This document shows positions 55,450 to 64,000 of a stretch of 64,000 bases of DNA, one piece after another. Numbering within the stretch: position 1 is the first letter of the stretch; the number at the start of each line of letters is the position of its first letter. The stretch covers positions 1 to 64,000 of the forward strand of contig NW_005178436.1 of assembly GCF_000341285.1 (NCBI RefSeq), given 5' to 3'. This DNA comes from Galdieria sulphuraria. Lineage: Eukaryota; Rhodophyta; Bangiophyceae; Galdieriales; Galdieriaceae. Position numbers and translations under genes: made by a program. The notes beneath the pieces are model-generated. The model did not search any database. It was not told where the DNA came from and saw nothing but the letters and a program-made list of their open reading frames with translations.

Positions 55450-56035
55450 ATGCCACCACCACCGGGACGACAAGGTATTCAAGTTCACAAGTTATTAAAG
55501 AGACAAGGAGACCAAGTCCAACGTTTCCAAACTATTTTAAACAAAAAGCAACAGAAGAAAAATAGAGACCGTCGCAGAGTCAAAGAATATAAAAAATGGT
55601 TGGCTCAGTTGGAGAAGAAAGGTGAATTGCAACAATACAGTATAAAAGGCTGGTATGGTGAAGAAACTACGTCACTGGAACAAGATAAGAAAGAGGAACC
55701 AAAAGCTTGTCAAAGACAACAAGTACAGAACTTCGAACAAGAAACACTTTTATCAAGCAAAAAAACTTGTGATGAGGGCGCAACTGTTTCACAACAATAC
55801 ACCGCAACGCCTGTTATGGAATCGTTTCAACAGGTACTCGAGTCTCGAAAGAAAGAAAAAATGGTTCATCTACAGAAACGTAAGAACAAGGTAGGTGTAA
55901 GATATATTTTTGGAAACAATTTCACTAAAATATTATCTGCAGCATAGAAAATTAACTTTGCGAACTCGTAAAGGACAGCCCATTATGAAATATCAAATGG
56001 CAAATGTTATAGAAAAGCTAAATTGTCAAAAGTGA
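55450..56035 (+). CDS. FYV7/CCDC59-like rRNA-processing protein
   Basis: 177 residues from exons 55450-55890 and 55943-56035. It starts MPPPPGRQGIQVHKLLKRQ, is Lys/Gln/Glu-rich throughout, and ends with HRKLTLRTRKGQPIMKYQM and a short helix. The KxTxKGQPxMxxxI end is the signature of the Fyv7/TAP26 family, which acts in small-subunit rRNA maturation in the nucleolus. The open frame upstream of 55450 begins with TTG, so the ATG at 55450 is preferred. Confidence 0.6.
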
Positions 56036-56072
56036 AAAAAATGCTATCAAAAATGGCGCGCAATGGTTTCAT

Positions 56073-57038
56073 TTACGAATGGTTTCGAATTGTCTCGAAA
56101 AGTGAGTCATAAATGCCGTTGGCGGATTCTTCAGGAAAGAATATTTTCATAGTATTATGGAAGGCTTGTTTGGCTACTTGTTCTATGGAGACTTCATGAA
56201 GTTTGGAAACAATTTCTGCAACTTGTCGAATATGACATGGCTCAGTCCTTCCTTTGACACAACTTCCAGTTTCATATTTCTTGTGTGATACAGTTTTCCA
56301 ATGACTTTGTATCCAATGATAACCAGCATGCGTTTTTCTTATTTCACAATAAGGACAATCGGTTTCTAAGACTAAGCGCTCGAGAGGCACCTTTTGAACG
56401 ACAGATAGATTTTCTTCGGTTTTAAGAGAACAGCCGTTTATGCCTACATAAAGGTTTAAGTCTAGTAGCTGCTTCAGTTCATCTTTGTTTCCTGTAAACG
56501 AATGTACAACTCCGTTTTCGAACCTGTCGCGATGTTTCTGAACTATCTTGACAAAGTCTCCACCTGTGTTGCGATTATGAAAAAGTATTGGAAGCTTTAG
56601 TTGTTCTGCTAGTAGAAAATGATATTCAAATCCTATCTGCTGTCGACCTTTATCACAAAACGTCGTTCGATCATAGTCAAGTCCACATTCCCCAACAGCA
56701 ACTACCTTTCCTTTGGCAGAGGACGCTATATCAACAAGGTTCTGTATCTGTTTCATATTGCTGACACTCTGTGCATCCCCAAAAACGTCACATCTTGTTG
56801 GGTGAATACCTACAGTACTAAAGAGACTCGGTGACTCACTTATCAACTCAACTGCTTCTCTTGCCATCTCTACAGAGCCTGCGGTTATCAAAATACGAAA
56901 CACACCTGCTTCTCTAGCTCTGTCCAATACAGTAGACAAATCTGGTACATGTCTCTCTACTTGGTTATATATTCCTTGAAACATAGGATCTGTCAAGTTG
57001 GCTGCAACATCGATGAACGCTAACATTCTGGACTGCAT
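56073..57038 (-). CDS. TatD-family metal-dependent DNase (TATDN1-like)
   Basis: 321 residues, no intron. Metal-site motifs in order: FIDVAANLTDPMF; VGIHPTRC; VGECGLDYDRT; LFHNRNTGGDF; HSFTGNKDEL; and LETDCPYCEIRKTHAGYHW. The NLTDPMF start marks the eukaryotic TATDN1 branch. The family has 3'-5' exonuclease activity and roles in DNA repair or apoptotic DNA breakdown. Divergent from pyruvate kinase (105 nt). Confidence 0.92.
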   Translation of the reverse strand: MQSRMLAFIDVAANLTDPMFQGIYNQVERHVPDLSTVLDRAREAGVFRILITAGSVEMAREAVELISESPSLFSTVGIHPTRCDVFGDAQSVSNMKQIQNLVDIASSAKGKVVAVGECGLDYDRTTFCDKGRQQIGFEYHFLLAEQLKLPILFHNRNTGGDFVKIVQKHRDRFENGVVHSFTGNKDELKQLLDLNLYVGINGCSLKTEENLSVVQKVPLERLVLETDCPYCEIRKTHAGYHWIQSHWKTVSHKKYETGSCVKGRTEPCHIRQVAEIVSKLHEVSIEQVAKQAFHNTMKIFFPEESANGIYDSLFETIRNHS

Positions 57039-57143
57039 TCACCAACAACAGTTGAAAAGTATTTCCAAGTTTTCTAGTAATGAAATCCCATTTCTTTTTC
57101 AGACGAATATTTTGAAAACTCCCGTTAGCAATCAACCCAACCG

Positions 57144-58948
57144 ATGTGGTCACCCAGGATGGAGAAGCATTCGTCGTCTATTTGCTTTGTACCATTTGTG
57201 CTCTATAGTTCATATCATAAGAAAGCCTCACGATTCTCAGTAAATAGCTTGACAAGTAGCAAGAGTACCTTTTATGGAGCTTATTCTGGTTGCCGCTCTT
57301 TCAACAGGTCTATTTCGTCGTCTTCCACTGATACCGATCGTTACAGACAATCGACTATAGGGATATTTGCTACACAGCTGGTAAATGGCGTACTTGAAGA
57401 AGAACTAAACCAATTGTCCAAGTTGGCAGAGTACAAGGAACTCTTAGCTAATACGAAGCACCCTTCCAAAGTGGTTTGCACCATTGGCCCAAAGACTTGT
57501 TCTTTCGAGATGATAAAAAAGTTGGCTGAGCACGGTATGAATGTTTTGCGAATGAATATGTCACATGGTACCCATGAGTGGCATCAACAGGTGATCAATC
57601 ATGTCAAACAGTTGAACAAAGAGTCTGGATGGAATATTGGAATTTTGTTAGATACCAAAGGCCCTGAAGTTCGTTCTGGTGACCTCAAAGAACCAGTTTA
57701 TGTAGAAAAAGGCACTCGATTCACGTTTACTATTCGTAGACAAGTCGATTATGAACCTTTTACCACCGATGTGAATTATGATGATTTTGTATCCGATATT
57801 CGTCCTGGAGATGTGTTATTAGTAGATGGTGGAATCTGTTCGTTTCTTGTGAAGCAAGTAACAGATGTGGATGTGATCACGGAATGTTTAGAAAGTGGGA
57901 TATTAACGAGTCGCCGACATCTCAATGTAAGAGGAAAGACCGCTTCACTACCAGCTATTACGGAAAAAGATTGGTTAGATATCGACTTTGGGATTCGAAA
58001 CGATGTAGATTTCATTGCTCTTTCTTTTGTGAAACATGAAGATGATGTACAACATTTGAAGAAATATTTATTAGAGCATGGTTCATCTGCTTTGGTTATT
58101 TCCAAGATTGAGTCAGCAGCCGCAGTGCAAAGACTGGAGCCCATTTTGAAAGCATCCGATGGTGCAATGGTAATTACTTTTTTTTAATGACGCACTGAAG
58201 AAACTGACACACTTGATAGGTAGCTCGTGGCGACTTGGGAGCTGAAATTCCTGTTGAAGATGTTCCTCTTGTACAAGAAGAAATTGTTCGAATTAATCGA
58301 AGACTACAAAAACCAACCATTGTTGCTACTCATATGTTGGAATCTATGATATCTTTTCCCAGTCCAACACGAGCAGAAGTGACGGATGTTTCAGAAGCAG
58401 TTCGTCAAGGAGCCGATGCAACCATGTTGAGTGGTGAAACGGCCAATGGTTCGTTTCCTTTGGAAGCTGTGAATACTATGTGCACTATTGCACGAAGTGT
58501 TTGGACACTTCCTTATGAATATGAACGATATCCATCATTATTTAGTAGTCAGGATTCTTCTTCCCTCGTTGACTCCTCTATAGCTGCGTTGTGTTCATCT
58601 GCAGCATTCTTAGCTAATCATTTGAGTGCTCGTGCTCTTGTCGTATTTACTAAGACTGGAAAGATTGCTTGTTCTGTTTCTGCTGCTCGTCCCAATTGTC
58701 CTGTATTGGCATTTACACCTGATGAAGGATTGAAGCGAAGACTATCATTGTATTGGGGAGTTGAAGCATATCAAATAGCGTTTTCAAACCATCCAGAAGA
58801 AACAGTTTCTGCTGCTTTAAAGAAGATGACACAACGTAATATGGCCAAATGTGGAGACTTGATAGTTATACTCAGTGATATGTTGGTATCCAATGGCACC
58901 TTTGTCAATTCCGTTCAAGTTCGTCGATGGATGGAAGGAACAAGTTGA
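57144..58948 (+). CDS. Pyruvate kinase, probably plastid
   Basis: Exons 57144-58169 and 58220-58948, phase 0 join at AM / VARGDLG. The N-terminal 90 residues are Ser/Arg/Lys-rich and look like a transit peptide. Core: KVVCTIGPKTCSFEM; LRMNMSHGTHEWH; LLDTKGPEVRSG; SKIESAAAVQRL with the catalytic Lys; MVARGDLGAEIP; THMLESMISFPSPTRAEVTD; and DATMLSGETANGSFP. The Asn-Phe-Ser-His motif reads NMSHG here. Makes pyruvate and ATP from PEP. Confidence 0.92.
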
Positions 58949-58966
58949 TGCTTTCTATTTCCAATG

Positions 58967-60123
58967 TTACATAGAATTGGTGTGGAGCGTATCTTTATTT
59001 TTGTGTTTTGATTTGCTTTTTACTTGTTGAACACAAGGAGGCAAAAACGTTTCCGTGGTTTGTGAATGATCTTCTTCATCAGTCGTTTCCTCGTTGGAAC
59101 AATATCCTAATATAGTTAATAACAAGGAAACATTCTGATATATGTTTTTCCTATCAAGTTGGTCAGCCCAAGGTAATAACACTTTTGCATCTTTCAATAA
59201 AGAGTCTATGAATTCTTTGTATCGTTGTCGAATACTCTGTTCTGTACTCGATAAATGCTTCGACATATCTATCCACAATTGTCTACGTCTTTCTTGGTTG
59301 AGCAAACCACAACAAGTTGCTGCCAATGTCGATGCAGCAATGACAATATGAATAGGTTTTCTTCCAGTAAGCAACCATCTTTTTAAGTAATTGTCCACAT
59401 AAGAATGGAGAATATGATGAAATAAGCAACATACCTTTGTTCAGCATACCACAATAGATTACAACTCAAGTGATACAAATTACCCAATGAACAAGACCGC
59501 TGCTTTTCTGAGTCGGGAAATAAACAAGTCAACAGAATATGACAAACACGCCATAACAGTGCAAAAGGGTCTCCAGGTGGAATGGCCAACTCCAACTCAG
59601 CTACCAACTGCTGATAAACTCTACCCGTTTCGCTTACCATACAACGGGCGGCTATTGAACAATCCGTCATATTCACTGCTTTGAAGTGCATTCGAGCAAC
59701 AATATAGACACAAGCTGCACACGAGGCTGACAACCAATGCTTATGACAGGGCCATACAAGTAGAGCTGTCCTAGTAACGAGGGAATCCAAAGGAGTCAAT
59801 AAACCACCATCTAGAGCTAGTTTTCCAACAATTTCTTTGCACTTGTTGAATAACATCCTTGTTGCTCTTTCTTGACGAGTGGTAGAATCCTTATAGAAAG
59901 AATAAGAACACTGAAAAGATGGAGAGGAACGTCCTATAAAGGACGACCCACGTGTCTCTCTTTCTTGTCCTAATTGCAACAAACTCGATTCTTCTTCAAA
60001 AGCTAAACCACAGTTGGAACAAACAATAGTACCGTGGTTGAAAACACAAGGACTTTGACACTCTTTACAGGATATTCTTTCCAAGTCGACCCATAAAGGT
60101 GGCTCAGGGTTCATTTCTTGCAT
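58967..60123 (-). CDS. TFIIB-family factor resembling BRF2
   Basis: Two exons, joined at YAEQR / WLLTGRKP. N-terminal zinc ribbon CKECQSPCVF and CSNCGLAFE. Two cyclin-like repeats follow, with SASCAACVYIVARM in the first. The second starts WLLTGRKPIHIVIAASTLAA, close to human BRF2 (WLVTGRHPLPVITAATFLA). The C-terminus has ETFLPPCVQQVKSKSKH; human BRF2 has LLPPCMLKSPKR at its redox-sensing Cys. BRF2 recruits Pol III to type 3 promoters such as U6. Plant-specific pBrp is an alternative. Converges on pyruvate kinase, 18 nt between stops. Confidence 0.65.
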
Positions 60124-60193
60124 CGGAATAAGAAAATCATTCTATTTATAGCTTTCATTTACACTAAAAGATATATCGATATCTATCTATATA

Positions 60194-60212
60194 CTATATA
60201 TATATATATATA
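60194..60212. repeat. (TA)n microsatellite
   Basis: About nine TA units upstream of the BRF2-like start. Confidence 0.85.
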
Positions 60213-60907
60213 CATTCTTCTATTCACAAAGTTTGCTTATCCATGAAAAAATCCAAATAGACTTGAGAGATCGATTCAAGGAGTTTTTGTTTTCATTGTG
60301 GTGGTGGTGGTGGCGTGATATTGAGCGTGCTCGTTGGGTTATCATCGATAGAAAGCCAAACCCCATAACCTTTTCTTTCATCGCTCCATTTGTTAGATTT
60401 TAGAAAAAGTGTGTTGGAAAAAGAAATCAATTGTATCGTTACTATGACTTGCTATCACGCTCACCGGGAGTGGATCTTTTCCAGTCGTCGGCCTTGTTTT
60501 GTTCCCTCTTGTAGTAACGGCCCATTTGGGATGCTTTCGAAAGCAGCATGTTATGGATGCACTGGAATATTCACTGCTTTTAGGAAAAGTACCAAAGCAT
60601 CTTGTAGTTTTTTTGTGGCAAGGAAAGACCACTTGCGTCGTGGATATGCACCCAGAAGGGGATGGAGACGTGGGTTGGACTATGGAAACCAATCGATGGT
60701 AAGGAAGCTTAAGAGATTTTATAAGCAAACTTTCGAAGGCTCTTGTTGGAAAATGGGTCAACAGGATGCTCAAATCGTTTGCGATAGTATATAGTGAGTC
60801 GTGTTACTCGGTGGCTTTTGGTAGTTTGGATAGCCACTGCAGTGTCAAAAACTTCACTCACATACTCCTGAGAATTCTTTGTCATATCGTGAATATATAC
60901 TAACACT

Positions 60908-60921
60908 GGGGTTAGGGTTGG
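60908..60921 (+). promoter_or_regulatory. Telo-box-like element before the sigma factor
   Basis: GGGGTTAGGGTTGG ends 3 nt before the sigma-factor ATG; its complement contains the AACCCTAA-type plant telo-box. Only one copy, so chance is possible. Confidence 0.25.
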
Positions 60922-60924
60922 AAA

Positions 60925-62673
60925 ATGATTGCAGCTGTTAGTATCAAAGAACAAACAGAGTCATTTCATCTCATACGTGCAGGTTTATTAAAGTTGGCAA
61001 CCACGGAAGACGATGCTTTGTTAATAGAAGTAGCCAACGAGTTTATTCGAGCAGACCCTGAAAAGAGATATTTGGTGGAATTGGCATTGGAAAGTATTTT
61101 AAAAAGGAAACAGGAAACCACAGCTACGACAACCGGTGTATCTCATCAGAATAGTCATAATGAACATAAAGTGATCCAATTGGAAAAACGGAAATGGAAG
61201 AAAGTAAAGGCAACGAGTTACAAAAAGTATAAAAAAGTCAAAAGTAGAAAACGAAATCGTTATGATTGGAATTCGATATTTTCATCTCAATTGTGGGAAG
61301 ACGATGCAGTGGAATGCCAAAAAGCAGTTTTTGATATATTACATAATGTGATGCAACGATTAGAAAGCACAACAGGATATTTATCATTGCATGAATGGTG
61401 GAAGGAATGGGAATATTTTGTCAATGAGAGAAGAAAGAGAATACAAAAGCAAGTTGTAGTTCCCACTGGTCATCATTTGGTGGAAATAGATCGTTCCTTA
61501 CGTGAAAAGAGAGTTGTTCAAGTACTGGAAAGGATTCAAGAAGAAGAAGAAGAAGTAACGATCAAGGAAATTGAAATGGCAGCTAATACGGTTGCTCGTT
61601 TATTGGATTATCGCGACTCATATCGTAATAATAACGAAGCCAATGGAAAGAAAGGAAAAGGAATAAACTCTCGTCGCGTCGATTCCTTGAATACTTATTT
61701 ATCAGAAATTGGCCAAGTCAATCGTCTATCTTTAGTAGAAGAGAAAGTAATATGTGAAGAAATTGCCAGATTGACACGTTTAGAAGCAGTTCGAGAAGAC
61801 TTGAGAAGAAAGATGGGTCGTTTGCCTCGAGAAAATGAATGGGCATGGGAAGCTAATCTTTCCGTTTCTGAATTGAGAGGAAAGTTAATAAAAGGTCGTC
61901 GAGCAAAGAATCGAATGGTTGCTGCCAATCTTCGTCTTGTGATATGTTTTGCTAAGCGATATAGGAATAGAGGTGTTGCTTTTCAGGATTTGGTTCAAGA
62001 AGGCAGCATTGGGTTGATTCGTGGAGTAGAAAAATATGATGCTCATAGAGGATTTCGATTTTCTACTTACGCTTCGTGGTGGATAAGACAAGGAATTCAT
62101 AAAGCACTTTTAGAATGTTCGAGAATGTTTCGGTTACCAGTGCATGTGAATGAAATGATTAAAGATATTCGTAAATGTTCATTAGAATTGATGACTAGTC
62201 TTGGAAGAGAACCCACCAAGTTGGAGATTGCTATGAAAGTGGGTATGCCAGAAGAGAAAGTGATATTTTTATTACAACGGACACAATCAGCTTTGAGTTT
62301 AGAAATGCCAATAGGTCATGATATGGAATGTCGTACTACTTTGGCAGATGTTGTTCATTCCACAGGAGAAACTCCAGAAGAGAATGCTGTTTGTAGTTCG
62401 TTAAGATATGATTTGGAAAGAGCTTTGACTGTTTTGAATCTTCGTGAAAGAGAAATCATCCGTATGCGTTTTGGTTTAGATGATGGAAGAACAAAAAGCT
62501 TAGGTGAAGTTGGTCATTTATTTTGTGTTACTCGTGAAAGAGTTCGACAGATTGAAACTCAGGCTTTAAGGAAACTAAGAGACCCAAGTTGTAATATTTT
62601 CTTAAAAGAGTATATAGAATTGATCAGCGATGAACGTCCAGGGATAAGGAAGCCTATGGCTGTGGTAGAATAG
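60925..62673 (+). CDS. Plastid sigma-70 factor (nuclear-encoded)
   Basis: 582 residues, no intron. Directs the bacterial-type plastid RNA polymerase to promoters. Conserved parts start at about residue 250: LNTYLSEIGQVNRLS (region 1.2); NLRLVICFAKRYRNRGVAFQ (2.1-2.2); DLVQEGSIGLIRGVEKYD; FSTYASWWIRQGIHKAL (2.3-2.4); LPVHVNEM (3.0); and TRERVRQIETQALRKLR (4.2). The N-terminal 240 residues are Lys-rich, unconserved, and lack a clear transit peptide. An upstream exon cannot be excluded. Converges on COP1 with 16 nt between stops. Confidence 0.92.
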   Translation: MIAAVSIKEQTESFHLIRAGLLKLATTEDDALLIEVANEFIRADPEKRYLVELALESILKRKQETTATTTGVSHQNSHNEHKVIQLEKRKWKKVKATSYKKYKKVKSRKRNRYDWNSIFSSQLWEDDAVECQKAVFDILHNVMQRLESTTGYLSLHEWWKEWEYFVNERRKRIQKQVVVPTGHHLVEIDRSLREKRVVQVLERIQEEEEEVTIKEIEMAANTVARLLDYRDSYRNNNEANGKKGKGINSRRVDSLNTYLSEIGQVNRLSLVEEKVICEEIARLTRLEAVREDLRRKMGRLPRENEWAWEANLSVSELRGKLIKGRRAKNRMVAANLRLVICFAKRYRNRGVAFQDLVQEGSIGLIRGVEKYDAHRGFRFSTYASWWIRQGIHKALLECSRMFRLPVHVNEMIKDIRKCSLELMTSLGREPTKLEIAMKVGMPEEKVIFLLQRTQSALSLEMPIGHDMECRTTLADVVHSTGETPEENAVCSSLRYDLERALTVLNLREREIIRMRFGLDDGRTKSLGEVGHLFCVTRERVRQIETQALRKLRDPSCNIFLKEYIELISDERPGIRKPMAVVE

Positions 62674-62689
62674 GATCTCACAAGAACAG

Positions 62690-64000
62690 TTAGGAACCAG
62701 GAATCATTTCTAATACTTTAATGGTTCCTTGACTGTTGGCAACCACAATCAGTTGAGGTCTTTTAGGACACCAACAAACAGAACTGACAAAATGTGTAGT
62801 ATCTCCTCTAGTCTCTTCACCAGTTAGTGGATTCTCACTATTCATTCTAATAAAGTTGTTATGCCAATCATATTCATATATCATGATGATAATAAGAATA
62901 CTTACCGATACAATAACATGGGAATACTTATTTCCTTATAATACACATAAACAGCATTATTTTCACTTCCACATGCAATATATTCTTCATTCGTCGATAA
63001 TCCAACAAAGTTTTTTTCATTTCGATGTCCTTGAAAACTTCTTTGTACGACACTAGACTGGGATACATTCCATAACTTTAATGTATTATCTGTTGAGGCA
63101 CTGACCTATGAAGATACAATCTTATGCACTATTACTCTTTACAAAAACATAAAACTTACCAAATGAAAACCATTCAAGAATTGGATATAAGAGACTGCCT
63201 TTCGATGACCTCTTAATACTTGCAATGCTTGTTTGGTTTGACGCAAGTCATACATATAAACTTGATGATCAGCTGAACCAAAAGATATCAAATGTTCCAT
63301 TGTAGGATGAAATTGAACACAACAGACATTTGCTCTAAACAAATCAATTCCATCTTCACTTGTTCTTCTTTTTTATCACTTACCTATTCTCTATTGTTGC
63401 TACAGAATTCAACTGTAAACTACTCCAAATCTTCACCTTTCCATCATCTGAAGCAGAAGCAAACCTCGTAGGCTCCACTTTAGAAAAGTCAACACACCAA
63501 ATACGCTTTTCATGTTCTTCAAACTCATTCAAAGTTTGGCCTGTTATCGCATCCCATAATGTTACAACACCTTCATAGTCACTACTAAGAAGATGATTAT
63601 GAATATAAGAATTCCAACTAAGACAACTCAATTTGGTTGAAGAAACCATTTCTTTCACAGGATAATGCGTATCCAAGACTGACTCTAATATACTTCCAAA
63701 CTCAAATATTCTAATTCTCTTAGTAACACCTGCAGTTGCAATATATTCCGAGTCCCTATCAAACTCAATACTCGAAATGATATTCGAAATGTTCGGTATC
63801 TCTGCATGTTTCAAAATAGCTTTACAATGTAAACCCGAATATTTGGAAAATTTATACAAATCTTCTCGAAAAGTATCGAGCACTGCTCCAATGCAACTCG
63901 TTTCAGAATCAGATGACTTTCTTTCTTGTGAATGCAAAGAATAAAATCGATCTTCTAAATAGTCAAAATGTTCCATAATACGTTGTCGCCTATTCATATG
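62690..64000 (-). CDS. COP1: COP1 E3 ligase, C-terminal part (runs off the window)
   Basis: Photomorphogenesis repressor that ubiquitinates transcription factors. The window holds the end of the coiled coil ([20 protein letters not shown]) and the whole seven-blade WD40 propeller over several short-intron exons: [109 protein letters not shown]; and [20 protein letters not shown]. All follow plant COP1 closely. The RING and the start of the coiled coil lie beyond 64000. SPA proteins share the propeller, so the missing RING would settle COP1 versus SPA. Confidence 0.88.

Larger units (their letters stand above)
60124..60924. other. Region with ambiguous coding signal
   Basis: Between the BRF2-like start and the sigma factor. 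A (TA)n run lies at 60194-60212. From about 60390 to 60800 three frames (two on +, one on -) stay open for 65-135 codons. The + frame from 60499 (VMDALEYSLLLGKVPKHLVV, then DMHPEGDGDVGWTMETNRW) looks the most protein-like and may be an exon of a small spliced gene with donor at GATGGTAAGG. No domain recognised, no complete model obtained. Confidence 0.3.

Noticed and set aside
8986-60212. Recurrent (TA)n runs as a possible transposon signature
   Set aside because: They lack flanking inverted repeats, target duplications or coding parts; simple microsatellites explain them.
1-64000. Search for tRNA, rRNA, snRNA, CRISPR, retroelement or DNA transposon features
   Set aside because: No T-loop, snRNA core motif, regularly spaced repeats, reverse transcriptase, integrase or transposase motif was recognised by eye; weak or divergent examples could be missed.

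Overview
This is nuclear DNA of a unicellular red alga. It most resembles Galdieria or a related member of the Cyanidiophyceae. The grounds are a very dense gene layout, spliceosomal introns of about 45-60 nt (GTAAGT...TAG) in most multi-exon genes, moderate AT richness, and nuclear copies of plastid genes that fit a red-algal plastid: psaO, a PsbQ'-like lumen protein, a plastid sigma factor, plastid S1 and RF2, and an FdC2-type ferredoxin. No tRNA, rRNA, CRISPR array, insertion sequence or retroelement was recognised.

Layout. 1-3.75 kb: a secreted Ser-rich protein, then a sparse stretch. 3.75-12.9 kb: ubiquitin E1 (UBA1), a WBP11-like splicing protein, CTNNBL1, the divergent mitochondrial pair COQ7/SURF1, and a FabZ-like hotdog protein. 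12.9-15.1 kb: a 2.2 kb gene desert. 15.1-25.9 kb: ALY/REF, psaO, a DEP-DUF547 protein, RPL14, a four-KH protein, SAP30BP, a coiled-coil membrane protein and a TRAPPC14-like subunit. 25.9-38.7 kb: RAD50, a previously unlisted 79-residue membrane protein, a DnaJ-type zinc-finger protein, plastid S1, peptidyl-tRNA hydrolase, a UBE2W-type E2, the tRNA m7G methyltransferase, an OXLD1 protein, a PSTK-like kinase and PsbQ'. 38.7-50.7 kb: a RING E3, FdC2 ferredoxin, two unknown genes, an RCC1-repeat protein, a zinc-finger protein with an apparently dead poly(A)-polymerase-like domain, DUF3228, oligopeptidase B and a SHAQKYF Myb. 51.5-64 kb: non-phosphorylating GAPDH, RF2, POLR3K, FYV7-like, TatD, pyruvate kinase, a BRF2-like TFIIB, a sigma factor and the 3' part of COP1.

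Genes alternate strand and sit extremely close. Several divergent pairs have 5-60 nt between start codons, and some pairs are functionally matched: COQ7/SURF1 are both mitochondrial respiration genes, and POLR3K/FYV7 both serve ribosome production. Many convergent stops lie 7-55 nt apart, so 3' UTRs must overlap. Many exon joins below were worked out by eye from splice sites and reading phase; where a start or a join is uncertain this is stated.

The observations I rate most worth checking are: the zinc-finger/pseudo-nucleotidyltransferase at 44.1 kb; the BRF2-like factor with a conserved C-terminal LPPC motif; two GC-AG introns; the start-codon-only first exon of RPL14; unusually long introns in ALY/REF; and the small unlisted membrane protein at 30.6-30.9 kb.
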